Part shown: positions 26,008 to 33,796 of the stretch, one piece after another | Layout of the letters: every line of letters begins with the position of its first letter | Position numbering within the stretch: the first letter of the stretch is position 1 | Origin: an uncultured Eubacterium sp. | GTDB taxonomy: Bacteria; Bacillota; Clostridia; Oscillospirales; Acutalibacteraceae | Direction: 5' to 3' | NCBI GenBank assembly: GCA_905234495.1 | Contig: CAJOHE010000008.1 | Span: forward strand, 178,524-242,523 | Length of the DNA: 64,000 nucleotides | Made by a program: the position numbers and the translations under genes | The notes under the pieces: model-generated | What the model was told of the DNA's origin: nothing | Seen by the model: only the letters and a program-made list of their open reading frames with translations | Databases searched by the model: none

Positions 26008-27513
26008 ATGAGAGTTTTAACAGCAAAGCAAATCAAAGAGGTAGAAAAAAGAGCCTTCGACGGTGAGTTCACCGAGGAAGGCCTGATGAAGTGCGCGGGC
26101 ACCGCCTGTTTCAGGAAGATAATGAAATATTACGGCGAGGGCATTGAAAGCAAAAAAATCGCCGTAGTCTGCGGAAACGGAAAGAACGCGGGCGACGGCT
26201 TTGTCATCGCAAAGCTTCTCTGCGACGCGGGCGCGTATGCAGTAATCATCCTTGCTGACAAAGAGCCCGAGCTTCGCGAGCCACTTATGTATTTTGAGGA
26301 AGCCGTTGAAAACAACGTTGAGGTCTACCGCTTTGACGAGTATGTTTTCGACTGCGATTTAATCGTTGACTGCATCTTCGGCATCGGCTTTCACGGCGTG
26401 CCGAAATCCCCGTTTGACGCGGTGTTTGACGCGGTAAACAACAGCGGCGCTACCGTTGTCAGCGTTGACACCCCGAGCGGTACCGACGCCACGACGGGCG
26501 AGGCGCTTCTTGCGATTAAAGCCGATATGACGATTGCTATTTCCACGCTCAAAATGGCTCACGTTCTGCCGCCCGCAAACGAGTACTGCGGCAAGGTCAT
26601 GACCGTTGACATCGGCATCCCCGAAAGCTGCTACGACAAAAAATACGTTCAGACGATTACCAGGTCCGACGTTAAAAACAGCTTTGAGAAAAGGGCAAAG
26701 AATTCCCACAAGGGAAGCTTCGGCTATCAGCTCAATATCTGCGGCTCGTATCTTATGCCGGGCGCGGCTGTAATCTCTGCAAAGGCGGCTCTTCGAAGCG
26801 GCGCGGGTCTTGTGAAATGTGCTTTTCCGAAGTCAATCTATCCCGTTATGACCTCAAATCTCACCCAGCCGATTTTCAAGCCCCTCTGTGAAAACGAGGA
26901 CAAAACGGTTTCAATCGGCGCGCTCAACGATATATTTGAAGAGCTCAAATGGGCGGACAGCGTTGTCGCAGGCTGCGGCCTCGGCAATAACGACGACACC
27001 CAGGTCATAGTTGGTCAGATAATCAAAAAGAGCGAGGTTCCGATAGTTCTTGATGCCGATGGCATAAACGCCCTCACAGGCTTCATAGATATATTAGGGG
27101 ACAGAAAGGCGCCCCTCATCATAACCCCTCATCCCGCCGAAATGGCAAGGCTGATAGGGGAGAACTCGGGCTACGTTCAGTCAAACAGAATCGACGTCGC
27201 AAAGGCTTTTGCAAAGGAGCATAATATCATCGTGGTGCTCAAGGGTGCAAATACAGTTGTGACCGACGGAAGCGAAGTTTTTGTCAATACAACGGGCAAC
27301 CCCGGCATGGCTATGGGGGGCACGGGGGATATGCTCTCGGGAATGCTCGGCGCGTTCCTCGCTCAGGGTATGGAACCCCTCACCGCGGCAAAAGCGGCTG
27401 TGTATATCCACGGCTTCTGCGGTGACGTTTCGGCAAGCGAGCTCTCGCAGAGGGGAATGACCGTTGACGATATGCTTTCCGTTCTCGGCGCCGTTATGTC
27501 CGAATTTGAATAA
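26008..27513 (+). CDS. nnr: Bifunctional NAD(P)HX epimerase / ADP-dependent dehydratase
   Basis: This 501-residue fusion repairs hydrated NADH and NADPH. The N-terminal YjeF_N epimerase half covers residues 1 to about 210, with the nucleotide loop CGNGKNAGDGFV and the SVDTPSGTDATTGE segment. The C-terminal half is a ribokinase-like dehydratase with VLDADGINAL, TPHPAEMARL and the GGTGDMLSG signature. Both active regions look complete and the length is normal. AAAGGAA precedes the ATG. A small lipoprotein gene begins 11 bases after its stop. Confidence 0.94.
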   Translation: MRVLTAKQIKEVEKRAFDGEFTEEGLMKCAGTACFRKIMKYYGEGIESKKIAVVCGNGKNAGDGFVIAKLLCDAGAYAVIILADKEPELREPLMYFEEAVENNVEVYRFDEYVFDCDLIVDCIFGIGFHGVPKSPFDAVFDAVNNSGATVVSVDTPSGTDATTGEALLAIKADMTIAISTLKMAHVLPPANEYCGKVMTVDIGIPESCYDKKYVQTITRSDVKNSFEKRAKNSHKGSFGYQLNICGSYLMPGAAVISAKAALRSGAGLVKCAFPKSIYPVMTSNLTQPIFKPLCENEDKTVSIGALNDIFEELKWADSVVAGCGLGNNDDTQVIVGQIIKKSEVPIVLDADGINALTGFIDILGDRKAPLIITPHPAEMARLIGENSGYVQSNRIDVAKAFAKEHNIIVVLKGANTVVTDGSEVFVNTTGNPGMAMGGTGDMLSGMLGAFLAQGMEPLTAAKAAVYIHGFCGDVSASELSQRGMTVDDMLSVLGAVMSEFE

Positions 27514-27524
27514 GGACTGATTTT

Positions 27525-27998
27525 TTGAAAAGAATAATACCGATTATTGCGGTGATGCTTCTTTTAACATCCTGCACGGTAAAATATTATACCCCAAGAA
27601 TACCCGAATCGTATCAATGCGATATCGCGGTGTCCTTGGGGGATTTTGATTATAAGTGCAGATTTTGTAAAACCGCGTCGACTGCCACCGTGACAGTCAG
27701 CGATACAAACGCAGAAGGGCTTGAAATGGTCTGCGACGGGGAAGAGCTTGTTATGAACTACGGCGAGTGGGCTGAAACCTACAGCGCGTATGATTTTGAG
27801 CAGAGCAATCCCGCCATAGTCCTGTGGCAGGTCTTCGACGCGCTTGAGAGCGGCAACGTGCAAAGCGGCAAAACCGAAACGGGTTATAAGTATGAGGGCA
27901 GAATTCCCCTCGGCGAGTTCATCCTCACCCAGAACGACGACGAAACTCTCAACGCCCTGACGGTAAAAAATACTGATTTTACAATTTTGTTCAATTAA
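27525..27998 (+). CDS. Small lipoprotein of unknown function
   Basis: This 157-residue protein has a short signal sequence and a lipobox LLTSC with the lipidated Cys at position 17. The mature part is beta-rich (alternating hydrophobics, e.g. TATVTVSDTN and EGRIPLGEFIL), resembling small periplasmic-side sorting or LolA-like folds, but I do not recognise the family. The start is TTG at 27525 with AAGGA upstream. It follows the NAD(P)HX repair gene in the same direction and ends at a convergent terminator. Confidence 0.7.
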   Translation: MKRIIPIIAVMLLLTSCTVKYYTPRIPESYQCDIAVSLGDFDYKCRFCKTASTATVTVSDTNAEGLEMVCDGEELVMNYGEWAETYSAYDFEQSNPAIVLWQVFDALESGNVQSGKTETGYKYEGRIPLGEFILTQNDDETLNALTVKNTDFTILFN

Positions 27999-28003
27999 AA
28001 AAA

Positions 28004-28027
28004 GGATGACTGCCGTCATCCCTTTTT
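28004..28027. terminator. Convergent terminator
   Basis: GGATGAC-TGCC-GTCATCC is flanked by A-rich and T-rich runs, so it can stop transcripts from both sides. It sits between the lipoprotein gene and the ireB partner gene. Confidence 0.82.
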
Positions 28028-28028
28028 C

Positions 28029-28322
28029 TTACTTTAACGCTCTTTCAAGCCAAACTGCGCCTAAATCAAGCGCGTTGAAAAGTCCGTCCTTTTCGCTCTT
28101 TTTAACAATCTTATCCTTGAGCGGAACCTCGGGGTCGGTGTTCAGAAGCTGAACCACAACCTTGCCGGACATTTTTAAGTCCTCAATATCGTCTGCGTTG
28201 TTGATGATGTTGAGACAGATTACATACGGGTCACTCATATCGCCGTAATAAATTGTATTGCCGTTTCTTACAAGCGGCTTGCCCTTGTATTCGAGAAACT
28301 TAGCTTCCTTCTTAGCTGCCAA
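28029..28322 (-). CDS. Conserved-looking 97-residue protein downstream of ireB
   Basis: This is a soluble 97-residue protein (starts MAAKKEAKFLEYKGKPLVR, ends GAVWLERALK) with a beta-strand-rich N-terminal half and a helical end; I do not recognise its family. It lies 17 bases after ireB in the same direction and has a GGAGGG ribosome site, so the two form an operon. In many Firmicutes ireB is followed by ruvX and a DUF1292 gene. This protein is neither, which makes the operon lineage-specific. Confidence 0.65.
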   Translation of the reverse strand: MAAKKEAKFLEYKGKPLVRNGNTIYYGDMSDPYVICLNIINNADDIEDLKMSGKVVVQLLNTDPEVPLKDKIVKKSEKDGLFNALDLGAVWLERALK

Positions 28323-28339
28323 GGTAAACCCTCCTTATC

Positions 28340-28588
28340 CTAATTATCAAGATAAGACTTTACCATAGCTGCAAGGAGTTCATCCCTGTCAACTCTTCTG
28401 ATAAGGCTTCTTGCATTCTTGTGTGTTGTGATGTAGGTCGGGTCTTCCGAAAGAAGATAGCCGACAATCTGGCTTGTGGGGTTGTAGCCCTTTTCGCTGA
28501 GAGCGTCATAAACCGCAGTCAGTGTCTCTTTCATTATATCCTCTTTCTCATCGCCGAGTTTAAAGGTCATAGTTTTATTCTCAGACAC
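28340..28588 (-). CDS. ireB: IreB-family regulatory phosphoprotein (UPF0297)
   Basis: This 82-residue protein matches the IreB/UPF0297 family throughout. Visible family segments are [15 protein letters not shown], the conserved [25 protein letters not shown], and RRVDRDELL. In Enterococcus, IreB is phosphorylated by the PASTA kinase IreK and modulates cephalosporin tolerance. The start is GTG at 28588, eight bases after a perfect AGGAGGTGA; the next ATG is six codons inside. The usual downstream ruvX is missing. Confidence 0.93.
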   Translation of the reverse strand: MSENKTMTFKLGDEKEDIMKETLTAVYDALSEKGYNPTSQIVGYLLSEDPTYITTHKNARSLIRRVDRDELLAAMVKSYLDN

Positions 28589-28624
28589 GGTAAAGTCACC
28601 TCCTGTTTAAAATACTTCAAAATA

Positions 28625-28653
28625 ATTATATACACAAATCCAAAAAAATACAA
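28625..28653 (-). promoter_or_regulatory. Promoter for ireB
   Basis: On the minus strand: TTGTAT (28653-28648), a 17-base spacer, TATAAT (28630-28625). Confidence 0.6.
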
Positions 28654-28712
28654 CACTTTTTTTCATTATTTCTAATAAAAGTACTATAAATGATATATAT
28701 GTATTAAAAGAC

Positions 28713-28741
28713 TTGACTATTTTAAACTTTAGGTTTATAAT
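28713..28741 (+). promoter_or_regulatory. Promoter for the pheST T-box leader
   Basis: TTGACT (28713), a 17-base spacer and consensus TATAAT (28736-28741). Transcription should begin near 28748. Confidence 0.75.
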
Positions 28742-28747
28742 CTAACA

Positions 28748-28973
28748 GATATTTAGTAAGGGCTGTGACTGAGTTTCAGTAGTTTCTGCCAACTTATTTC
28801 AGAGAGCTTTTTGCACGGTGGAAGAAAAGCATAAGCGCAGGGATGAATTTCGCCTCACGAGCCTCTTTGCGAAAGCAAAGCGTATTACTGCGTTAAAGTA
28901 TTCGAGTGGCATTTTATGCAATTTGAGTGGTACCACGGATTTATTCGTCTCATATTTTATGAGGCGTTTTTTT
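28748..28973 (+). promoter_or_regulatory. T-box riboswitch controlling pheS-pheT
   Basis: The roughly 226-base leader has the order of parts expected for a T-box. The Stem I core begins with CAGAGAGCTTTTTG and the GGTGGAAG element. A specifier region around 28848-28855 (GAATTTCG) offers a Phe codon (TTT or TTC). The T-box sequence GAGTGGTACCACGG sits at 28925-28938, with its TGG bulge complementary to a tRNA acceptor end (the common form is GGGTGGNACCGCG). An intrinsic terminator follows. Uncharged tRNA-Phe should stabilise the antiterminator and switch on phenylalanyl-tRNA synthetase. Confidence 0.88.
28946..28973 (+). terminator. T-box-controlled terminator
   Basis: CGTCTCATA-TTT-TATGAGGCG (one G-U pair) is followed by seven T. 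Its 5' arm lies just after the T-box sequence, so it competes with the antiterminator. Confidence 0.88.
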
Positions 28974-28986
28974 ATTAGGAGGAATT

Positions 28987-30039
28987 ATGGACAGCAAAAT
29001 TGTAAGTCTCAGAGAAAGGTTCGAGGACGAACTTGCAAAAATCGAAAGCCTCAGCGAGCTTGAGGGCATCCGCGTTGCCTACCTCGGCAAAAAGGGTAGC
29101 GTAACCGACCTTCTCAAGGGAATGAAGGAGCTTTCGCACGAGGAAAAAAAGGCGTTCGGTCAGAAGGTTAACGAGCTCAAGAGCGCGGTTGCCGAGAGGA
29201 TTGCCGAGAGGACGGAAGAGCTCAAGGAACTTGAAATAAAGAAGGAAATCGAGGCTATGCCCGAGTTCGATATTTCAATGCCCGCAAATCTTGACAGGGG
29301 CTCGTACCATCCCATCACTCTCGTTCAGCGCGAGTGCGAGAGAATATTCAAGTCAATGGGCTTCACGGTTGAGGATTACAGCGAGGTTGTAACCGACTAC
29401 GAGTGCTTTGAATCCCTCAACATTCCCAAGCACCATCCCGCAAGAGATATGCAGGACACTTACTATCTCGAAAACGGTCAGCTTCTCAAGTCGCAGACCT
29501 CTGCGGCTCAGAACGCGATTTATAAAAAATACAAGGACGCTCTTGTCAACGACGGCGTGCCGATTAAGGCAATCTTCCCCGGAAGATGCTTCCGTAACGA
29601 GGCAACTGACAACTGCCACGAAAACACCTTCTTCCAGATGGAAGGCGTTATGGTAGACAAGAATATATCAATATCAAACCTTATCTACTTTATGAAAACG
29701 ATGCTTTCCGAGGTCTTTCAGAAGGAAATCAAGGTTCGCCTTCGTCCGGGCTTCTTCCCGTTCGTAGAGCCGGGCTTTGAGCTTGATATTAGCTGCCTCA
29801 TCTGCGGCGGTGAGGGCTGTCCGTCCTGTAAGCACAGCGGCTGGCTTGAGCTCTGCCCCTGCGGTATGATTCACCCCGAGGTGCTCAAGGCAGGCGGCAT
29901 CGACCCCGACGAGTACACAGGCTTCGCTTTCGGTCTCGGTCTCACAAGACTTGCGATGATGAAATACGGCATCGCAGACATCCGCGACCTCAACAGCGGC
30001 AACCTCAAGAGCTTATCACAGTTCACCGACGACGAATAA
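28987..30039 (+). CDS. pheS: Phenylalanyl-tRNA synthetase alpha subunit
   Basis: This 350-residue alpha subunit carries the class II active site. The N-terminal coiled coil (residues 1-90) binds tRNA. Motif 2 is seen in FPGRCFRNEATDNCHENTFFQMEG, and motif 3 in GFAFGLGLTRLAMMKYGI near the end. A CxxC-x-C-type cluster (CLICGGEGCPSCKHSGW) lies in an insertion seen in some Firmicutes. AGGAGG precedes the ATG. Expression is controlled by the T-box just upstream. Confidence 0.97.
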   Translation: MDSKIVSLRERFEDELAKIESLSELEGIRVAYLGKKGSVTDLLKGMKELSHEEKKAFGQKVNELKSAVAERIAERTEELKELEIKKEIEAMPEFDISMPANLDRGSYHPITLVQRECERIFKSMGFTVEDYSEVVTDYECFESLNIPKHHPARDMQDTYYLENGQLLKSQTSAAQNAIYKKYKDALVNDGVPIKAIFPGRCFRNEATDNCHENTFFQMEGVMVDKNISISNLIYFMKTMLSEVFQKEIKVRLRPGFFPFVEPGFELDISCLICGGEGCPSCKHSGWLELCPCGMIHPEVLKAGGIDPDEYTGFAFGLGLTRLAMMKYGIADIRDLNSGNLKSLSQFTDDE

Positions 30040-30056
30040 GAAAGGAGTGAATATCT

Positions 30057-32417
30057 ATGTTTTTATCAATGAATTGGATTTCGGACTTTGTTGATTTCAC
30101 AGGTCTTGACAAATTGGAACTCATCAGCAGATTTTCACTCTCAACGGCTGAGGTTGAAAACGAGATTTTCTTCAAGGGCTCGGACATCAGCGGTATCGTC
30201 GTTGCCGAGATTAAATCGGTTGAAGAGCATCCCGAATCTCAGAAGCTTCACCTTCTCAAGGTTGACATCGGCGAGGCTGAACCCGTTGACGTAGTATGCG
30301 GCGCACCGAACGTAAGAGTCGGTATGAAGACCGCGTTTGCAAAGCTCGGCGCAAAAATCGGCGAGATTGAAATCACGCCGAGAAAGCTTGCGGGCTACAC
30401 CTCAAACGGTATGTGCTGTTCCGAAAAGGAAATCGGCATAAGCGACGACAACTCGGGCATTATGGAAATCACCGACGACGTTGCAAACGGCACCGACCTC
30501 AAAGATATCTATGAGATTGAGGACATCATTTTCGAGGTTGACAACAAGTCACTCACAAACCGCCCCGACCTCTGGGGACATTACGGCATCGCGAGAGAGT
30601 TTGCAGCCCTTGCAGGCAGACCGCTCAAGCCGATTGAAAAGGTTGACCTGTCGCAGTACAGCGCTCTTCCTCAGGTTGATTTGAAGATTGAGGACCCGCT
30701 CTGCCAGCGTTATTCCTGCCTTCAGGTTGAGAATATCGAAAAGAGCGTTAGCCCCGTCAATATGCGCATCCGCCTTTTCTACTGCGGTATGAGAGCAATC
30801 AACCTTCTTGCCGACCTCACAAACTATCTCATGCTTGAAATGGGTCAGCCCATGCACGCGTTTGACTCGCGTAAGGTTGAGAAAATCAGAATCAAGAGAT
30901 TTGACACGCCGTTCACCTTCACAACTCTTGACGGCGTTGAGCGAAATATCGACGAAAACACACTTATGATTTGCGACGGCGACAATCCGGTTGCAATCGC
31001 AGGAATTATGGGCGGTATGGACAGCGAAATCGTTGAGGACACAACGAGGCTCACCCTTGAGTCTGCAACCTTCGACGCGGTTTCAATCCGTAAGTCAACC
31101 GTTCGCCTTTCCCACCGTACCGACGCTTCAATGCGCTACGAGAAGTGCCTTGACCCCGAACTCACAGTTGACGCAATCGCGCGTTTTGTCAAGCTTCTCA
31201 CCGATATCGACGGCGGAGTAAAGGTCGTTTCATCACTCACCGACGAGCAGGCGTTTGCATATCCGCAGGTAACGCTCGACTTTGACAAGGCGTTTGTTGA
31301 CAGATACACGGGCATCGGGATTGACAACGACACAATCGTGAAAACTCTCACCTCGCTCGGCTTCAAGGTTGCCCTTGACGGCGACAATTTCACCGTTGAC
31401 GTTCCAAGCTGGCGTGCTACGAAGGACGTTACAATCAAGGCTGACATCATCGAGGAAATCACGAGAATTTACGGCTACGACAACTTCGACGTTCACACAG
31501 CAGAGGCGCCCCTTTATCCCGTAAGAGCCGACGTTGAAAAGACCGTTGAGGACAGAATCAAGGACATCCTTGTTAAGCGCTATTCGCTTCACGAGGTTCA
31601 CTCATATGTGTGGGCTTACTACGATGAATACAGGGCTCTCGGCATCGAGATTGAGGACAACATCAAGCTTGTAAACGCAACGAACCCGAACATCGAAACA
31701 ATCAGAAGGTCGATTATCCCGACACAGCTCTGTCAGGTTAAGACCAACACCTCGTATTCAACCGATTTCGGCATTTTCGAGGTGGGCAGGGTAGTCAACG
31801 GACTGAAGGACGACGGTCTCTGCAACGAGAGCAAGAAGCTCGCGGTAACCCTTTTCAGCAAGACAAAATCAACCGAAGAACTCTACTTTGAGCTTCGCGA
31901 TATGCTCGCGGTTCTTGCCGACGACATCAAGCATAAGGCGCTCGAGTACAAGCCTGTCGAGGCTTCCCATTCATACGAGCACCCGAGAAACCTCAACGCG
32001 GTAATCTGCGACGGCGTAACCCTCGGCGAAATCGGCGTGGCGCATCCTCTCGTTTCAAAGAAGATTGACAAGAAGGCTGCAATCGTGTTCGCAGAGCTCG
32101 ACGTCAAGGCGTTTGCAGAGCTCGGGGACGCGGGCATCGTTTACGAGGAACCGAGCAAGTTCCCGGGCATCGAGATTGACCTCTCGTTCGTATGCGATAA
32201 GTTTGCGCCAATTCACGAGGCAATCAAGGCAGCGCAGTGCAAGCTCATCAAGAGGGTGGAGGTAGTTGATATCTACACCGACGAAAGCGCGAAATCAATC
32301 ACAACAAGAATCACATTCTCGCACCCCGAGAAAACTCTCACAAGGGAAGAGGTAATGGAAATTGTTGACGGCATAATAGCAAGACTCGAAGCCAAAGGCA
32401 TCGCGCTTAAAAAATAA
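30057..32417 (+). CDS. pheT: Phenylalanyl-tRNA synthetase beta subunit
   Basis: This 786-residue beta subunit has the full domain set: an N-terminal tRNA-binding EMAP-like domain (about 40-150, KLHLLKVDIGEAEPVDVVCGAPN), B3/B4 editing domain, B5, catalytic-like core and C-terminal ferredoxin-like anticodon-binding domain (SKFPGIEIDLSFVCD...). It forms the alpha2-beta2 enzyme with PheS. The start follows AAAGGAG by a suitable distance, 17 bases after pheS, and a terminator closes the operon. Confidence 0.97.
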   Translation: MFLSMNWISDFVDFTGLDKLELISRFSLSTAEVENEIFFKGSDISGIVVAEIKSVEEHPESQKLHLLKVDIGEAEPVDVVCGAPNVRVGMKTAFAKLGAKIGEIEITPRKLAGYTSNGMCCSEKEIGISDDNSGIMEITDDVANGTDLKDIYEIEDIIFEVDNKSLTNRPDLWGHYGIAREFAALAGRPLKPIEKVDLSQYSALPQVDLKIEDPLCQRYSCLQVENIEKSVSPVNMRIRLFYCGMRAINLLADLTNYLMLEMGQPMHAFDSRKVEKIRIKRFDTPFTFTTLDGVERNIDENTLMICDGDNPVAIAGIMGGMDSEIVEDTTRLTLESATFDAVSIRKSTVRLSHRTDASMRYEKCLDPELTVDAIARFVKLLTDIDGGVKVVSSLTDEQAFAYPQVTLDFDKAFVDRYTGIGIDNDTIVKTLTSLGFKVALDGDNFTVDVPSWRATKDVTIKADIIEEITRIYGYDNFDVHTAEAPLYPVRADVEKTVEDRIKDILVKRYSLHEVHSYVWAYYDEYRALGIEIEDNIKLVNATNPNIETIRRSIIPTQLCQVKTNTSYSTDFGIFEVGRVVNGLKDDGLCNESKKLAVTLFSKTKSTEELYFELRDMLAVLADDIKHKALEYKPVEASHSYEHPRNLNAVICDGVTLGEIGVAHPLVSKKIDKKAAIVFAELDVKAFAELGDAGIVYEEPSKFPGIEIDLSFVCDKFAPIHEAIKAAQCKLIKRVEVVDIYTDESAKSITTRITFSHPEKTLTREEVMEIVDGIIARLEAKGIALKK

Positions 32418-32427
32418 CATAATCAGC

Positions 32428-32466
32428 AAAAGGACGGTAAGGGGCACCCTACGCCGTCCTTTTATT
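32428..32466 (+). terminator. Terminator after pheT
   Basis: AAAAGGACGG and CCGTCCTTTT form a ten-pair stem around a 16-base loop and are followed by ATTATT; the T run is part of the stem. Confidence 0.8.
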
Positions 32467-32519
32467 ATTCTTGAAAACAGGATAAGAACTAAAAAATTCC
32501 ATTAAATATAAAAAAACAC

Positions 32520-32548
32520 TTGATAATTGAATACGGATGTGGTATAGT
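32520..32548 (+). promoter_or_regulatory. Promoter for tRNA-Gln
   Basis: TTGATA (32520), a 17-base spacer and TATAGT (32543-32548), 30 bases before the tRNA. Confidence 0.7.
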
Positions 32549-32578
32549 ATCTTTTGCAAAAAGGCAAAAGATATACAC

Positions 32579-32652
32579 AGAGGTATAGTGTAACGGTAAC
32601 ACTCCGGACTCTGACTCCGTCATTTAAGGTTCGAATCCTTATACCTCTGCCA
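32579..32652 (+). tRNA. tRNA-Gln, anticodon CTG
   Basis: This is a complete cloverleaf of 74 bases. The acceptor stem is AGAGGTA/TACCTCT with discriminator G and encoded CCA. The D arm is GTGT/ACAC with GG in the loop. The anticodon arm is CCGGA-CTCTGAC-TCCGT, giving anticodon CTG at 32611-32613, with the 27-43 pair mismatched. The T arm is TAAGG-TTCGAAT-CCTTA. It reads CAG (Gln) codons. Confidence 0.97.
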
Positions 32653-32654
32653 CG

Positions 32655-32688
32655 AAAATCGGTAGTTAGAAATAACTGCCGATTTTTT
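32655..32688 (+). terminator. Terminator of the tRNA-Gln transcript
   Basis: AAAATCGGTAGTTA-GAAA-TAACTGCCGATTTT forms a 14-pair stem with one G-U pair, followed by TTG. Confidence 0.88.
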
Positions 32689-32689
32689 G

Positions 32690-33010
32690 TTTGAATATGC
32701 AGATTTTGCCCTATTTTGCTTGCAAAATGGTGCGTTTTTTGAACCTTTGCAGTTCGTCTTTTTTCTCAAAAAAGATAGTTGAGAGACATTTGTGAGACAC
32801 AAAATTCTCAAAATGCACCAAAATATTTTGAGACATTTGAGAGACATCGCTTTTGAAAAGACTCCGCTTTCGTGGGTTCAAAAATGCCCCAAAATCACTA
32901 AAACAAATAATAGCACCACACCGTTCTTGGCGTGGCGCTTCTTTCTCACATAAAGAATGGAACTTTTATATAATCGTTTGAAAATTTGAAATTGGTCCGT
33001 TTTTTTGCAA
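32690..33010. other. Non-coding stretch after tRNA-Gln, possible element scar
   Basis: No credible gene lies here. The stretch is AT-rich and contains repeated GAGACATTTG / GAGAGACAT motifs at about 32782-32847. At 32906-32942 there is an inverted repeat, GCACCACACC with GGCGTGGCGC, which pairs best (two G-U) when read on the minus strand. Position directly 3' of a tRNA is where integrative elements insert, so this may be a decayed attachment-side region. No integrase was found. Confidence 0.4.
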
Positions 33011-33063
33011 AAAAATAAAGCCAAACAGAAAATCTGACAAGACTGTCAAATTTCTGCTCGGCT
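33011..33063 (-). terminator. Terminator of the small LexA-box operon
   Basis: Read on the minus strand, GCCGAGCAGAAA pairs with TTTCTGTTTGGC (12 pairs, two G-U), with an inner TGACA/TGTCA stem, followed by TTTATTTTTT. Confidence 0.82.
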
Positions 33064-33084
33064 TCTTAGAGCTCGCAAGAGCAA

Positions 33085-33258
33085 TTAACTTATTCTTTTT
33101 TTTGGGTATGTAGCAATGATTTTATATCGCTTGCCCTCATAGTCATCAAATAACTTCACATGATATTTGACTTTGTTTCTGACAATCACAATCGTATCCG
33201 TGTCAGTATCCCAATCAAATAAGAGATGACTATTTGTTTCATTAGTACGCACCTGCAT
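33085..33258 (-). CDS. 57-residue protein in a putative SOS-controlled operon
   Basis: This small ORF begins MQVRTNETNSHLLFDWD and ends ATYPKKRIS. Its alternating hydrophobic pattern (TIVIVRNKVKYHVKLF) suggests a small beta-barrel or sheet. The start at 33258 follows GGAGGT by six bases; an in-frame ATG at 33288 gives 67 residues with a weaker site. I do not recognise the family. It is transcribed from a promoter whose spacer holds a LexA-type box and ends at a strong terminator, so it is likely real and DNA-damage responsive. The function is unknown. Confidence 0.55.
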   Translation of the reverse strand: MQVRTNETNSHLLFDWDTDTDTIVIVRNKVKYHVKLFDDYEGKRYKIIATYPKKRIS

Positions 33259-33301
33259 AACATTACCTCCTACCAAACTTCTTACCATTCAATCAAACCT
33301 T

Positions 33302-33400
33302 TTATCTCTGGGTAATTTTCGTTATTCGCCTTACTATATTGGCGTGATGCGTGGGATTAACAGTTAATTCGTTCTTCGGAAAGTCCTTAACTGCAATCAT
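33302..33400 (-). CDS. Possible 32-residue leader ORF
   Basis: The ORF encodes MIAVKDFPKNELTVNPTHHA followed by a basic end (ANIVRRITKITQR). It lies between the LexA-box promoter and the 57-residue gene. The ribosome site (AAAGGA, 13-16 bases before the GTG or ATG) is poorly spaced, so translation is uncertain. The peptide composition is protein-like rather than random. It could also be the scrap of a larger lost gene. Confidence 0.35.
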   Translation of the reverse strand: MIAVKDFPKNELTVNPTHHANIVRRITKITQR

Positions 33401-33453
33401 CACATTTTTGCAAAATTCCTTTCTATCCGAGAGTGAGTTCGGAAAGTGATTTC

Positions 33454-33482
33454 ATTATAATAGAACAGATGTTCGTTGTCAA
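33454..33482 (-). promoter_or_regulatory. Consensus promoter with embedded LexA (SOS) box
   Basis: On the minus strand, TTGACA (33482-33477) and TATAAT (33459-33454) are separated by exactly 17 bases; both hexamers are perfect. The spacer contains CGAACATCTGTTCT (33475-33462), close to the Gram-positive LexA/DinR consensus CGAAC-N4-GTTCG, with GAAC-N4-GTTC intact. LexA bound here would block RNA polymerase, so the small ORFs downstream should be induced by DNA damage. Confidence 0.7.
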
Positions 33483-33760
33483 GTGCGTTTTTGCAAATAT
33501 GTTTATTATTTTTTCTACCACAAGATATGGTAGGAGATTTTCTCTCGCAAGTTCTGTTTTTGAATAATCGGAGGGGTTTTATATTGTTTGTATGCGAATA
33601 TATCGACAGGGGGTGGTCTGTTTTTTATGTTTCAAATGATTATCTAATACTTTCAATAATTAATTTGAAGAAATTACGATACGCTCCATCTTGCAATGTG
33701 GAGTGAAAACAAATTTGCTTACTCTATTTCGCTGAACGATGACATAAGATAATATAGTAA
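33483..33760. other. Intergenic stretch, no supported gene
   Basis: AT-rich, with a CTACCA/TGGTAG inverted repeat at 33515-33534. A 40-codon TTG-start frame at 33584-33706 has a GGAGGGG site but no recognisable promoter or protein character. Confidence 0.4.
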
Positions 33761-33796
33761 AATAGCCATTCATACAACATGTATGAATGGCTATTA
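33761..33796 (-). terminator. Terminator of the metallophosphoesterase operon
   Basis: AATAGCCATTCATAC and GTATGAATGGCTATT form a 15-pair perfect stem with a five-base loop. On the minus strand it is followed by TTTACTATATT. It overlaps the stop codon of the gene. Confidence 0.82.

Noticed and set aside
32620..32847. A 75-codon minus-strand frame running through the tRNA-Gln gene
   Set aside because: It is antisense to the tRNA and its terminator, has no ribosome site, and its peptide shows no domain character.
33584..33706. A 40-codon plus-strand frame with TTG start and GGAGGGG site
   Set aside because: No promoter or terminator fits it, and the peptide is AT-driven in composition; kept only as a note in the intergenic entry.
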